Assembly: GCF_002160755.1 (NCBI RefSeq)
Contig: NZ_NFLE01000033.1
Location: 1-45,024, forward strand
DNA length: 45,024 nucleotides
Direction: 5' to 3'
Source of the DNA: Lachnoclostridium sp. An14
Lineage (GTDB): Bacteria > Bacillota > Clostridia > Lachnospirales > Lachnospiraceae
Part shown: in pieces, positions 8,812 through 18,046 of the stretch
How the letters are laid out: every line of letters starts with the position of its first letter
How positions within the stretch are numbered: the first letter of the stretch is position 1
Position numbers and translations under genes: made by a program
Notes under the pieces: generated by a model
Databases searched by the model: none
The model's input: the letters and a program-made list of their open reading frames with translations, nothing else
What the model was told of the DNA's origin: nothing

Positions 8812-9162
8812 ATGAATCCTAAAAATAACACGGAAAGCCTGGCAGCCCGGCTGGCCACATTTTCAGTGCTCACAGGCGGGGCCTCGGTCCTGATGTGCAT
8901 CTCCCCCCTGTTCCAGTTTCCTCTGGCCATGGCGGGACTTACTTTGGCGCTGCTGTCCAGGGTCCAGAATGAGAAAAAGTTTTCCGGCCCGGCCATGACC
9001 GGACTGATCCTGTCCATCGCGGGCATTGTCATCAGCCTTTTTACCTTTGCCATGGCCATGCTGGTGTACAACGTGATTCTGCCCCACCCGGTTCTGGGAA
9101 AAGACTATATGGAGCTGTACCGCCAGTTTTTTGACGGCGTGGGAGGGATCCCCAGCCTGTAG
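8812..9162 (+). CDS. Small two-helix membrane protein, DUF4190-like
   Basis: This 116-residue protein has about three hydrophobic stretches: 15-33, 35-50, and a strong one near 66-90 (TGLILSIAGIVISLFTFAM). The pattern of a GGAS-type first helix, a charged loop with KKFSG and a second GLILSIAGI helix resembles DUF4190-type proteins of Firmicutes. The ATG follows GGAGGATGATCC. It is the only plus-strand gene between tex and hpf. Function unknown. Confidence 0.65.
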   Translation: MNPKNNTESLAARLATFSVLTGGASVLMCISPLFQFPLAMAGLTLALLSRVQNEKKFSGPAMTGLILSIAGIVISLFTFAMAMLVYNVILPHPVLGKDYMELYRQFFDGVGGIPSL

Positions 9163-9196
9163 GCGGCCCGGCTGTGAATGGACAGACAACACAAAC

Positions 9197-9255
9197 AAAA
9201 AGCAGAAACGGATTTTCCAGACATATCGTGTCTGAGACCGTTTCTGCTTTTTTTC
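9197..9255. terminator. Bidirectional terminator between convergent genes
   Basis: A long stem, AGCAGAAACGG (9201-9211) with CCGTTTCTGCT (9239-9249), is flanked by A5 on the left and T8 on the right. It can therefore stop the plus-strand gene ending at 9162 and the minus-strand gene ending at 9278. Confidence 0.85.
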
Positions 9256-9277
9256 TTATCCTTTTTCCTTCGCCTGC

Positions 9278-9622
9278 TTACGCCAGCAAATCCACGCCCT
9301 TTACCAACAGCATATAATTCTTAAAAATCCAGTTGACCAGAGCCAGGGCCGCGCCGCCATAGAGGAACGGATTCAGCCGGTAAACGGAAGGCGCCGGGCG
9401 TCCCCTAAATCTCGCCCACAGTTTCCAGAGCCCAAATCCCAGAAACACCGCCGCGGCGTAGCACACCATGGGATTGTAGCGCAGGCTGGTGAGTATATGG
9501 CCTGTGAGCAGGGCCTTCGCCGCCCGCGTCCCGCCGCATCCGGGGCAGTACGCCCCCGTCAGCAGATGGAATACGCAGGGAATCCCTAGTTTCCAGAACA
9601 GGCTGGAAATCGTCTCCGCCAC
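9278..9622 (-). CDS. DUF2752 family membrane protein
   Basis: The 114 residues contain the DUF2752 signature CPGCGGTRA (about 26-34), followed by a hydrophobic helix around 50-65 and a second one near 88-105. Members are small integral membrane proteins of unknown function; the two signature cysteines suggest a metal or redox role, but this is a guess. It lies 4 bases after the ACT-domain gene and is probably co-transcribed with it. Confidence 0.85.
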   Translation of the reverse strand: MAETISSLFWKLGIPCVFHLLTGAYCPGCGGTRAAKALLTGHILTSLRYNPMVCYAAAVFLGFGLWKLWARFRGRPAPSVYRLNPFLYGGAALALVNWIFKNYMLLVKGVDLLA

Positions 9623-9626
9623 AGCT

Positions 9627-10070
9627 TTACTCTCCCGCCAGGATCTTCACGTAGTGGACGTTTGCCATCTCCTGGATCTCGTCCGCCAGGCCGGACACGT
9701 CCCCGGTCTGGATGCCTACGCCTACGCTCAAGGTCACCGTGGCCACCCCGTTCACCGGGATACTCTGGTGAATGGTGAGAATATTGGCCTTGCAGGCCGC
9801 CACGTGGCCCAAAATCTCCGCCAGACAGCCCTGCACGTCGTCCATCTGGATCACCAGGGTCACCGTCTTCCCCTTCGTATTGTCGTAAAAGGGGAAAATA
9901 TCGTCCTTATACTTGTAAAAAGAGCTGCGGCTGATACCGACCCGGTCTGCCGCCTCCTGTATGGTCATCACCCGCTCCGTTTCCAGCAGCCGTTTGGCCT
10001 CCACCACTTTTAAAAGAACCTCCGGGACCGCCTTCTGTTTTACCACAAAATATTTGCTTTTCTCTTTCAT
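9627..10070 (-). CDS. UPF0735-type ACT domain protein (PheB-like) with HTH-like N terminus
   Basis: The 147-residue protein has a helix-turn-helix-like N-terminal half, VMTIQEAADRVGISRSSFYK (about 36-55), and a C-terminal ACT domain from about residue 70 (TLVIQMDDVQGCLAEILGHV). This arrangement is that of the UPF0735 family, which includes B. subtilis PheB (a suspected phenylalanine-linked regulator). ACT domains usually bind amino acids. I chose the ATG at 10070 preceded by AGAGGACTT; the 73-residue upstream extension is not family-like. Confidence 0.88.
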   Translation of the reverse strand: MKEKSKYFVVKQKAVPEVLLKVVEAKRLLETERVMTIQEAADRVGISRSSFYKYKDDIFPFYDNTKGKTVTLVIQMDDVQGCLAEILGHVAACKANILTIHQSIPVNGVATVTLSVGVGIQTGDVSGLADEIQEMANVHYVKILAGE

Positions 10071-10211
10071 AAGTCCTCTCATGTATGGAATGGAAATACA
10101 TCTGTTTCTCCTACAAAGAATATCACGTCCGCCGCGGAAATGCAAGCGAAACAGGCGGCCCATCCGGTTTCCCGGCGGTACCGCCCGTATCAGTTGAAAA
10201 CGTGTGCTTTG

Positions 10212-10231
10212 CGGCGCGCCCTGCGCCGCCG
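10212..10231 (-). terminator. Hairpin downstream of prfB
   Basis: The perfect stem GCGGCGC/GCGCCGC with a 5-base loop begins 7 bases beyond the prfB stop. No U tract follows on the minus strand, so as an intrinsic terminator it is weak. The bases just below it contain GAAAACGTGTGC, the same start as the dispersed repeat at 18047. Confidence 0.4.
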
Positions 10232-10237
10232 GCGGGT

Positions 10238-11378
10238 TTACAGATCGTCCCCGCCGTCGTCCTGAGGCTTTCCGCCCAGGCTCTGCCATTTTAAGTACGC
10301 GCTGATAAAGGGATCCAAAGCGCCGTCCAGTACGGCCTGGGCGTTTCCGCTCTCGCAGCCGGTGCGGTGATCCTTCACCATGGTATAGGGCTGCAGTACA
10401 TAGGAACGGATCTGGCTGCCCCAGCCGATCTCCTTCACGTCGCCGCGGATGTCGGAAAGCTTTTCCGCGTTCTCCTGCTGCTTTAACAAAAACAGCTTGG
10501 CCTTCAGCATCTGCATGGCCTTATCCTTGTTCTGGAACTGAGATCTCTCGTTCTGGCACTGCACCACGATTCCTGTGGGAATGTGGGTGATACGGATGGC
10601 GGAGGACGTCTTGTTGACGTGCTGGCCGCCGGCTCCGCTGGAGCGGTACGTATCAATGCGCAGGTCGTCCTGGTTGATGTCCACGTCCAGATCTTCCTCG
10701 ATGTCCGGCATCACGTCACAGGACACGAAGGAGGTCTGCCGCTTGCCCGCGGCGTTGAACGGGGAAATGCGCACCAGGCGGTGTACGCCGTGCTCCGACT
10801 TTAAATAGCCGTAGGCGTTCTCGCCGTTGATCTGCACGGTCACGGACTTGATGCCCGCCTCGTCGCCGTCCAGGTAGTCTAAAACCTCCGTGGAAAAGCC
10901 CTTGCTGTCTGCCCAGCGGCAGTACATCCGGTACAGCATCCCGCACCAGTCGCAGGACTCGGTGCCGCCGGCTCCCGCGTTTAAGCGCAGAATGGCATTG
11001 GCACGGTCATAGGCGCCGGACAGCAGGGTGCCGATCCGCAGGGTTTCCAGCTTTTCCTTAAAGGAAGCGAGCATTTCCCCGATTTCCGGGATCAGGGACG
11101 GGTCGTTTTCCTCCTGTCCCATCTCGATCATCAGGCCGATCTCCTCGTACTCCTCCTCCAGTTTCTGAAAGCCTTCCACCGTATCTTTTAAATTCTTTGC
11201 TTCCTTCATCAGCTTGGTGGAGCGGTCCGGGTCGTTCCAGAAATCCGGCTCCTCCATGTATTTGTCCAATTCAGCGATTCGCTTTACCTTACTGTCCAGG
11301 TTAAAGTGAATCCCTCACTTCCACTAATGGTTTGTCGAGCGTGGATAGCTCGTATTTGAACTGGTCTAACTCTACCAC
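10238..11378 (-). CDS. prfB: Peptide chain release factor 2, programmed +1 frameshift
   Basis: RF2 releases nascent chains at UGA and UAA. The main frame contains the anticodon-like SPF (in ISPFNAAGK) and the catalytic GGQ (in SGAGGQHVNKTSS). The gene begins at GTG 11378, with AAGGTGA just upstream, and reads 25 codons ending in CTT followed by TAA at 11301-11303. Skipping one T gives AAC CTG GAC and joins the long frame without a gap, for about 379 residues in total. A GUGAGGG sequence 4-7 bases before the CTT can act as the internal Shine-Dalgarno stimulator. The stop at the shift site is UAA, not the usual UGA. secA lies immediately upstream on the same strand. Confidence 0.93.
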
Positions 11379-11519
11379 TAATGTCACCTTCTTTCCTGTT
11401 TTCCTTACTTTTATGCTTTTATGCCGCGCGGCCGTCTGGCAGCTCTCTGTCTCGTCCGCGGGGCGTCGGCTGCCGGGCTGGCGTCCCGGCCGCCGGCTGA
11501 AACGGGCAGTCTCCGGCTG

Positions 11520-14093
11520 TTACACCGGTTTTCTGCCGCAGCACTGCTTGTATTTCTTTCCGCTTCCGCAGGGGCACGGGTCGTTGGGGTAGATCTTTTT
11601 GATCTCGCGGCGTTTCGGCTCCGCCACGGCGCTGGTGTCCTTATTGGTGCCGGTCACCTTGGCAGCCGGCTCCCGCTCCACCTTCTGCTCTACCCGAATG
11701 TGCATAAGGATGCGCACCGTATCCTCCTGGATGGCGGCGGTCATGCCCTCGAACATCTCGTAGGCGCTCATCTTATACTCGATCAGCGGGTCGCGCTGGC
11801 CGTAGGCCTGCAGGCCGATGCCCTGGCGCAGCTGATCCATATCGTCGATGTGGGACATCCACTTATTGTCAATGACCTTTAAGAGCACCACGCGCTCGAT
11901 CTCACGGATCTGCTCCGGATCGGGGAACTCCGCCTCCTTGGCCTCGTACAGCTTAATGGCCGTTTCCTTCAGGTAGTGCTTGAGCTCGTTCTTCTTCATG
12001 GCCTTCACCTCGTCGGTGAGGGTCACCGGGCGCAGGGGCACGATGGGAAGGAGCAGGCTGTTTAACTCCTTAAAGTCCCAGTTCTCCGCGCTCTGCTCGT
12101 CGGAGATGCACATATCTACCGCATTCTCCACAATGTCCGTGATCATCTTTAAGATCAGGTCTCTCATGTTGCCGCCGTTTAACACCTTCTGGCGCTCAGC
12201 GTAGATGATCTCTCTCTGCTCGTTGTTCACCTCGTCGTATTTGAGGAGGTTCTCACGGATGCCGTAGTTGTTGTTCTCGATCTTCATCTGGGCCTTCTCG
12301 ATGGCGTTGGACAGCATCTTGTGCTCGATCTGCTCGCCCTCCGGCACGCCTAAGGCATTAAACATACTCATCAGGCGCTCGGAACCAAACAAACGCATGA
12401 GATCGTCCTCCAGGGAGATGTAGAACCGGGATTCACCGGGGTCGCCCTGACGTCCGGAACGGCCGCGCAGCTGATTGTCAATCCGTCTGGACTCGTGGCG
12501 CTCCGTGCCGATGATCTTTAATCCGCCTAAGTTTCTGGACTCCTCGTCCAGCTTGATGTCCGTACCACGGCCGGCCATGTTGGTGGCGATGGTCACGGCG
12601 CCGTGGATACCGGCGTCTGCCACGATCTCCGCCTCCAGCTCATGGTATTTGGCGTTCAATACCTTGTGGGGAATGCCCCGTTTCTTTAACATCCGGCTGA
12701 GCATCTCGGAGGTCTCGATGGTGATGGTACCCACCAGCACCGGCTGGCCCTTCTCGTGGGTCTCCACAATCTCGTTCACCACCGCGTTAAATTTCTCTTT
12801 CTTCGTCTTATAGACGGCGTCCTCGTGATCCACGCGAATCACCGGACGGTTGGTGGGGATGGCAATGGCGTCCATGCCGTAGGTGTTGCGGAACTCCTTC
12901 TCCTCTGTGAGGGCCGTACCGGTCATGCCGGATTTTTTACGGAATTTATTAAAGAAGTTCTGGAAGGTGATGGTCGCCAGGGTTTTGCTCTCCCTCTTTA
13001 CCTTTACGTGCTCCTTCGCCTCAATGGCCTGGTGCAGGCCGTCGGAATAGCGGCGTCCCGGCATAATACGGCCGGTGAACTCGTCTACGATGAGCACCTC
13101 GTCGTCCTTTACCACGTAGTCCTTGTCCCGGAACATCAGATAGTTTGCCCGCAGGGCCAGGATGATGTTGTGCTGAATCTCCAGGTTCTCCGGATCGGCC
13201 AGGTTCTCAATGTGGAAGAAGTCCTCCACCTTCTTTACGCCCTGCTCCGTCAGGTTTACGATCTTATCCTTTTCATTTACAATGAAGTCTCCTGACTCCT
13301 CGATTTCCTCGCCCATGATGGCCGCCATCTTGGAAAACTCCGCGGATTCCTCGCCCCGCTCCAGCTGGCGGGCTAAAATATCGCAGACCTCGTAGAGCTT
13401 TGTGGACTTTCCGCTCTGGCCGGAAATGATCAGAGGCGTTCTGGCCTCGTCGATGAGCACGGAGTCCACCTCGTCGATGATGGCGTAATCCAGCTCCCGG
13501 AGCACCATCTGCTCCTTGTAAATAGCCATGTTGTCGCGGAGGTAGTCAAATCCCAGCTCGTTGTTCGTCACGTAGGTGATGTCGCAGGCGTAGGCTTTCT
13601 TTCTCTCCTCGGTGGTCATGCTGTTGAGCACCACGCCCACCGTCAGGCCCAGGAACTCATGGACGCGGCCCATCCACTCCGCGTCACGCTTTGCCAGATA
13701 ATCGTTGACCGTGACGATGTGGACGCCTTTTCCTGCCAGGGCATTTAAGTAGGCCGGGGCGGTGGAAACCAGTGTCTTACCTTCACCGGTTCTCATCTCC
13801 GCGATTCTGCCCTGATGAAGGACAATGCCGCCGATGAGCTGCACCCGGTAGTGCTCCATATTCAGCGTGCGCTTTGCCGCCTCTCTCACTGCCGCGAAGG
13901 CCTCCGGCAGAAGATCGTCCAGAGTCTCCCCCTCTGCCAGCCTCTCCTTAAACTGTCTCGTCTTGTCCCGCAGCTCCTCGTCGGAGAGTTTCTGCATCTC
14001 CGGTCTCAACGCGTCTATTTTATCCACAATGGGATAAATGAGCTTTAACTCCCGCTCGCTGTGTGTGCCAAAGACTTTTTCAAAAACGTTCAT
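11520..14093 (-). CDS. secA: Preprotein translocase ATPase SecA
   Basis: SecA is the motor of Sec-dependent protein export and works at the SecYEG channel. The 857 residues include Walker A MRTGEGKT (about 100-107), the DEVD Walker B region ([19 protein letters not shown]), the [19 protein letters not shown] helicase motif, and a C-terminal zinc-binding tail [13 protein letters not shown]. The ATG at 14093 has an AGGAG site. It ends about 140 bases before prfB, and secA-prfB is a familiar Firmicutes order. The promoter is at 14282-14310. Confidence 0.98.
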   Translation of the reverse strand: MNVFEKVFGTHSERELKLIYPIVDKIDALRPEMQKLSDEELRDKTRQFKERLAEGETLDDLLPEAFAAVREAAKRTLNMEHYRVQLIGGIVLHQGRIAEMRTGEGKTLVSTAPAYLNALAGKGVHIVTVNDYLAKRDAEWMGRVHEFLGLTVGVVLNSMTTEERKKAYACDITYVTNNELGFDYLRDNMAIYKEQMVLRELDYAIIDEVDSVLIDEARTPLIISGQSGKSTKLYEVCDILARQLERGEESAEFSKMAAIMGEEIEESGDFIVNEKDKIVNLTEQGVKKVEDFFHIENLADPENLEIQHNIILALRANYLMFRDKDYVVKDDEVLIVDEFTGRIMPGRRYSDGLHQAIEAKEHVKVKRESKTLATITFQNFFNKFRKKSGMTGTALTEEKEFRNTYGMDAIAIPTNRPVIRVDHEDAVYKTKKEKFNAVVNEIVETHEKGQPVLVGTITIETSEMLSRMLKKRGIPHKVLNAKYHELEAEIVADAGIHGAVTIATNMAGRGTDIKLDEESRNLGGLKIIGTERHESRRIDNQLRGRSGRQGDPGESRFYISLEDDLMRLFGSERLMSMFNALGVPEGEQIEHKMLSNAIEKAQMKIENNNYGIRENLLKYDEVNNEQREIIYAERQKVLNGGNMRDLILKMITDIVENAVDMCISDEQSAENWDFKELNSLLLPIVPLRPVTLTDEVKAMKKNELKHYLKETAIKLYEAKEAEFPDPEQIREIERVVLLKVIDNKWMSHIDDMDQLRQGIGLQAYGQRDPLIEYKMSAYEMFEGMTAAIQEDTVRILMHIRVEQKVEREPAAKVTGTNKDTSAVAEPKRREIKKIYPNDPCPCGSGKKYKQCCGRKPV

Positions 14094-14281
14094 TTAAATT
14101 CTCCTACTACATATATAAATATAATTCACAGGTTCCCCAGGGATTCACGGGGAGGACGGGTCTGTTCCGTCCGCGGCTCCTGGGACGCCCCGGCAAAACG
14201 CGCCGTGGGCGGGTCCTGTCGGATTCCCTGTCACATTCCGCCGCCATGGTGCAAGTAGCGGAATATACCATAATCTTGTAT

Positions 14282-14310
14282 ATTGTAACACCTTCCTCCC
14301 GCTTATTCAA
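14282..14310 (-). promoter_or_regulatory. secA promoter
   Basis: On the minus strand TTGAAT (14305-14310), a 17-base spacer and TACAAT (14282-14287) give a good sigma-A promoter, with a leader of roughly 180 bases before secA. The leader is GC-rich and contains short inverted repeats, so regulation in the leader is possible but no known secretion-monitor peptide was recognised. Confidence 0.65.
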
Positions 14311-14360
14311 CTTGTTCATGAAAAATTAACAATATTCACGGCTCCGTCATATTTCCAGTG

Positions 14361-14389
14361 TTTACATAAAAGGAATTTTATGGTAAACT
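14361..14389 (+). promoter_or_regulatory. Putative plus-strand promoter reading into the DnaA-box cluster
   Basis: TTTACA (14361-14366), a 17-base spacer and TAAACT (14384-14389) form a moderate sigma-A promoter. No ORF follows for 430 bases, so it either makes a long hpf leader or a short RNA across the DnaA boxes. Confidence 0.35.
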
Positions 14390-14425
14390 TAGCACATTGC
14401 ACAAGAACACAGGTTCCTTTTGTGG

Positions 14426-14540
14426 TTATCCACATTATCCACACTTTCCTTCGACAAAATCCCTCAATTTTGTCCACACCGGAAAATCGCCTTTTTCACA
14501 GAAAAAGTAGTTATACACCAAGTTATCCACATTATCCACA
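14426..14540 (+). promoter_or_regulatory. Cluster of DnaA boxes (six sites)
   Basis: Four exact TTATCCACA boxes occur as two head-to-tail pairs (14426-14443 and 14523-14540), each reading TTATCCACATTATCCACA. Between them lie TTATACACC (14511-14519) and TTGTCCACA (14470-14478). All have the same orientation and sit in a 115-base stretch of AT-rich intergenic DNA between the divergent secA and hpf. DnaA binds TTATCCACA. No dnaA, dnaN or rpmH lies nearby, so this is more likely a secondary DnaA-binding cluster (titration or control) than oriC. Confidence 0.8.
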
Positions 14541-14646
14541 TTCTTTTCCCCTCTTTCTCAGCGTTCCCGCGACAATTCTTTTTCATCCGTTTTTTTGTGT
14601 ACTTGTCATAAACTTACCGGATTCGACAAAAAAAGCCGGATTTTAC

Positions 14647-14674
14647 TTGACTTTTTCCGAACGGGATATATAGT
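14647..14674 (+). promoter_or_regulatory. Distal hpf promoter (P2)
   Basis: TTGACT (14647-14652), a 16-base spacer and TATAGT (14669-14674) lie about 145 bases before the hpf ATG and just downstream of the DnaA-box cluster. This would be a second start for hpf. Confidence 0.45.
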
Positions 14675-14756
14675 TTTACAACGTTTTTCTGCCGGGGACA
14701 AATAAAAATTTTAGAAAATATTTAGAATAATTGTCATAATATTTCTCGCTGTCCCG

Positions 14757-14785
14757 TTGAATTTTTTGAATTCGCGTGTTATAAT
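14757..14785 (+). promoter_or_regulatory. Proximal hpf promoter (P1)
   Basis: TTGAAT (14757-14762), a 17-base spacer and a perfect TATAAT (14780-14785) precede the AAGGAG site and ATG of hpf by about 33 bases. Confidence 0.75.
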
Positions 14786-14818
14786 AAGGTCATCACAAGA
14801 AAAAGGAGCTGATGGTTT

Positions 14819-15346
14819 ATGCGTTATACAATTACTGGCAGAAATATTGAGGTAACTCCTGGACTGAGAGCGGCGGTAGAGGACAAGATCGGAAAACTGG
14901 AGCGCTACTTTACCCCGGACACTGAGGTGATCGTCACCTTGAGCGTTCAGAAGGACCGGCAGAAAATTGAAGTGACCATCCCCATGAAAGGCAATATTAT
15001 CCGCGCAGAGGAGACAAGCAATGATATGTACGTCTCCATCGACCTGGTAGAGGAAATTATCGAGAGACAGATAAAGAAGTACAAGAAGAAACTCATCGAC
15101 AAGAAACAGTCGGCCCTCTCCTTCTCCGAGGCGTTTATGCAGGAGGAGTACGAGGCAGACGACGAGATCCGCATCGTGAAATCCAAACGGTTTGCCGTAA
15201 AACCCATGGATCCGGAGGAAGCCTGCGTACAGATGGAGCTTTTGGGACACAGCTTTTACGTTTTCTTAAACTCCGAGACGGAGGAGGTAAACGTGGTTTA
15301 CAAGAGAAAGGGAAATACTTACGGGCTGATTGAGCCGGAGTTCTAA
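14819..15346 (+). CDS. hpf: Long-form ribosome hibernation promoting factor
   Basis: Long HPF joins 70S ribosomes into inactive 100S dimers in stationary phase. The 175 residues comprise the N-terminal S30AE domain (about 1-100, MRYTITGRNIEVTPGLR start) and the C-terminal dimerisation domain (about 118-175, KSKRFAVKPMDPEEACVQM and NVVYKRKGNTYGLIEP). Two promoters precede it. The divergent neighbour is secA, as often in Clostridia. A strong terminator follows. Confidence 0.96.
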   Translation: MRYTITGRNIEVTPGLRAAVEDKIGKLERYFTPDTEVIVTLSVQKDRQKIEVTIPMKGNIIRAEETSNDMYVSIDLVEEIIERQIKKYKKKLIDKKQSALSFSEAFMQEEYEADDEIRIVKSKRFAVKPMDPEEACVQMELLGHSFYVFLNSETEEVNVVYKRKGNTYGLIEPEF

Positions 15347-15388
15347 GGATCCGGACGAGGCTGGAAGGACAGCCTGGAGAATAAGAGA

Positions 15389-15455
15389 AAACACAACACC
15401 GCCAGTTCCGGCGCGCGAAAAAAGGGGCGCAGGGACTGGCGGTGGTTTTGTGTTT
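15389..15455. terminator. Bidirectional terminator, hpf / P-type ATPase
   Basis: A long inverted repeat pairs AAAACACAACACCGCCAGT (from 15389) with ACTGGCGGTGGTTTTGTGTTTT (ending about 15455), with a few bulges. The A-rich and T-rich flanks allow it to serve the convergent hpf (ends 15346) and the ATPase gene (ends 15523). Confidence 0.75.
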
Positions 15456-15522
15456 TGGAGTTAGAGTGTGGGCAGGGAAATGGGCGGCGCTTTTCAGCCG
15501 CCTGTTTTTATCCGTAGCCTTT

Positions 15523-17604
15523 CTACTCTCCTTCCAGCAAATTCGTCATGCTGTGAAGGCCGATGCCCAGGGTGGACATATTGTGGAGAAAGGCGCTGGC
15601 GCCAGGAGCCAGGACGCCGAGAAGGCCTAAGGCCAGCAGGCCGGAATTAAAGCCCAGCACAAAGCGGTAATTGCAGTGAATCCGTTTCACCAGCTGATTG
15701 CTGATCTCCTTTAACACCGCCAGGCCCCAGAGATTGTCCTGAGAAATGGTGATGTCGGCGATTTCCCTGGCCAGCTGGGCGCCCTCGCTGATGGCGATGC
15801 CTGCGTCGGCGGCGGATAGGGCCGGGGAATCGTTGATGCCGTCCCCGATCATCACCACCTTGCGGCCGGCACGCTGTTCCGCCTGGACAAAGGCCGCCTT
15901 GTCTTCCGGCAGAACCTCCGAATGGTACTCGTCCACGCCCACCCGGCGGGCAATGGCGCGGGCGGTGCGCTCGCTGTCCCCGGTCATCATCACAACCTTC
16001 TGAATGCCCAGTTCTTTCAGGCGCCGCACTACCGCGGGGGCCTCCTCTCTGAGGGGATCCTCAATGCAGATGACCGCAGCCAGCTCTCCGCCGATGGCCA
16101 GATAGAGCAGGGAGCAGTCCTCTGGAAGGTGGGCGAATTTCTCCGTCTCGTCTTCCGGCACGGCGCACTTTTCATCCTCAAAGATAAAATGACGGCTGCC
16201 GATCCGCACGTCCTCGCCGGCCACCTCGGAGGCGATGCCGTGGGCGATCACGTAGTTGACTTTGGCGTGCATTTCCTCGTGTTTTAAGTTCTCGATTTCG
16301 GCCTGGCGCACCACCGCGTTGGCGATGGAGTGGGGGAAGTGTTCCTCCAGACAGGCGGCCAGGCGCAGCATCTCATCCCGGTCCCATTTTCCGAAGGTCA
16401 GCACTTCCCGCACCTTCGGCTCCGCCTTGGTGAGGGTGCCGGTCTTGTCAAAGACCAGGGTGTCTGCCTCGGCCAGGGCCTCCAGGAATTTTCCTCCCTT
16501 TACGGTGATCTGGCGCTCATTGCACTCCCGCATGGCGGAGAGGACTGCCACCGGCATGGACAGTTTCAGGGCGCAGGAGAAGTCCACCATAAGGATGGAA
16601 ACGGCCTTCATGGGATTTCTGGTGATGGCGTAGGTAGCCACCGCCCCCAGAAAGCTGTAGGGCACCAGGCGGTCCGCCAGGTGTTCCGCCCGGCTCTCTA
16701 AGGAGGATTTTAATTTTTCTGACTCCTCCAGCATTTTGATGATTTTTTCATAGCGGGTGTTTCCGGCGGCTTTTTTCACCTGGATGACCAGCTCCCCTTC
16801 CTCCAGAACGGTACCGGCGTAAACGGAGGATTCCGGCCCCTTTTTCACTGGGATGGATTCACCCGTGAGGGATGCCTGGTTGACCATGGCCTCCCCCTCT
16901 CTCACCACGCCGTCCAGAGGGATCATGCTGCCCACGGCCACGCGGATGAGGTCGCCCTCCCGCACCTGGTCTAAGGGGAGCTGCACGTCTCCTTCCTCCC
17001 GTTTCAGCCAAACATAATCCACGCCCAGGGCCATGCTGCCGGCCAGGTCGGCCACGGATTTTTTGTGGGTCCACTCCTCCATCAGCTCACCGACGCCTAA
17101 CAGGAACATGACAGAGGACGCGGTGTTAAAGTCCCGCCGCAGCAGGGACACAGAGATGGCTGTGGCGTCCAGTACCGGCACCTCCAGTTTCCGGCGCAGG
17201 ACGCAGCCAAGGCCGGCGCCCAGGTAGCGGACGGCTTTGCAGCAGGTCCATCCGGCGCGGATGGGGGACGGCACGAAGGTGTTAAAGAGGGCCCGTTTTA
17301 CAAACCGGCTGATGAGCCGTTCCCGGTACTCCCCGTTTAATTTCCGGGAGGTGCACTCCGGAACCAGCCGCCGGACGGACTCGTCCTCCAGGGAAAAGGC
17401 GGCAATCCGCCGCAAAAGCTCATTCCGTTCCCCCTGATAGAACACCACTCCGTCTCCGCTGCGCTCGTACACCTTCCCGCTCCTCACTCCGGGAAGGGAT
17501 AAAAGATAATAGAGCAGGCAGTCCGCCTGCTCTGAATTCAGGCGGCCCAGGCTTGTGGAAAACCGGATCCGCCCTCTGATTTCATGCTCAATACGAAGTT
17601 TCAT
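15523..17604 (-). CDS. P1B-type heavy-metal ATPase with atypical Cys-Ala-Leu membrane motif
   Basis: This is a 693-residue P-type ATPase. It has the actuator motif LTGES (247-251), the phosphorylation motif DKTGTLT (386-392), TGD (in VVMMTGDS) and GDGINDSPAL in the hinge. The N-terminal 80 residues form a diverged HMA-like domain without CxxC. The key transmembrane metal motif, CPx in most P1B pumps, reads SCALKLS (343-349): the cysteine is present but the proline is not. The usual HP locus reads HFPHSIA. These features resemble the CtpC-like branch found with small PacL-type partners; Zn, Mn or another transition metal is possible. It follows its small partner gene by 2 bases. Confidence 0.9.
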   Translation of the reverse strand: MKLRIEHEIRGRIRFSTSLGRLNSEQADCLLYYLLSLPGVRSGKVYERSGDGVVFYQGERNELLRRIAAFSLEDESVRRLVPECTSRKLNGEYRERLISRFVKRALFNTFVPSPIRAGWTCCKAVRYLGAGLGCVLRRKLEVPVLDATAISVSLLRRDFNTASSVMFLLGVGELMEEWTHKKSVADLAGSMALGVDYVWLKREEGDVQLPLDQVREGDLIRVAVGSMIPLDGVVREGEAMVNQASLTGESIPVKKGPESSVYAGTVLEEGELVIQVKKAAGNTRYEKIIKMLEESEKLKSSLESRAEHLADRLVPYSFLGAVATYAITRNPMKAVSILMVDFSCALKLSMPVAVLSAMRECNERQITVKGGKFLEALAEADTLVFDKTGTLTKAEPKVREVLTFGKWDRDEMLRLAACLEEHFPHSIANAVVRQAEIENLKHEEMHAKVNYVIAHGIASEVAGEDVRIGSRHFIFEDEKCAVPEDETEKFAHLPEDCSLLYLAIGGELAAVICIEDPLREEAPAVVRRLKELGIQKVVMMTGDSERTARAIARRVGVDEYHSEVLPEDKAAFVQAEQRAGRKVVMIGDGINDSPALSAADAGIAISEGAQLAREIADITISQDNLWGLAVLKEISNQLVKRIHCNYRFVLGFNSGLLALGLLGVLAPGASAFLHNMSTLGIGLHSMTNLLEGE

Positions 17605-17606
17605 GA

Positions 17607-17888
17607 TTACTCCCCGTCGGTTTCAACGTCCGCCGTCTCTGCCTCGAACACCTCTTTCTGCGCCCGCTCCTCGTTCACGGCCTTCGCCTCAGCAAGCACG
17701 TCCTCGGCGTTCTCCTGCACCTTGTTTACCGTATCCATCACGCACTCTTTGGCGCGGAGCACCGCGGCGGTGGTGTGGACATACGCCTTTTTGGCATCCC
17801 GGCTGGAGAGCAGCTTGATGCCTGCCGTTCCAAATAATACTCCCGTGGCGAAACAGATGCACGCTTTTCCATATTTGCAGTCAAACAT
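17607..17888 (-). CDS. PacL-like small membrane partner of the P-type ATPase (DUF6110/DUF1490-like)
   Basis: This 93-residue protein starts with a Cys-rich segment (C4, C10, C12). One membrane helix with GxxxG-type glycines follows (about 12-27), then an amphipathic Ala/Glu/Lys helix to about residue 80 and an acidic tail. This plan (short N terminus, helix, long charged helix, acidic end) is that of the mycobacterial PacL proteins, which scaffold and feed the CtpC metal pump. Family names are recalled, not searched. The last codon is 2 bases from the ATPase start, so the two are translated together. Unlike PacL1, no C-terminal His/Asp motif is present. Confidence 0.7.
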   Translation of the reverse strand: MFDCKYGKACICFATGVLFGTAGIKLLSSRDAKKAYVHTTAAVLRAKECVMDTVNKVQENAEDVLAEAKAVNEERAQKEVFEAETADVETDGE

Positions 17889-18046
17889 TGTTCATTCCTT
17901 CTTTCTTCTTGTGTTGTGGTTTGTGATGTTTTTCCTTTATCCCGTTTGGGCGGCGGTCGGGAAACCGCTGCGCGGGGCGGGGATTCGGCCCGTTTGGGTT
18001 GGCCAGCCTATTTGTGGCGATAGCCTGTATAGAAAGCCATCAAACT

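Noticed and set aside
14280-14800. Chromosomal oriC
   Set aside because: DnaA boxes and AT-rich DNA are present, but dnaA, dnaN, rpmH and gyrase genes are not nearby, and a secondary DnaA cluster explains the pattern.
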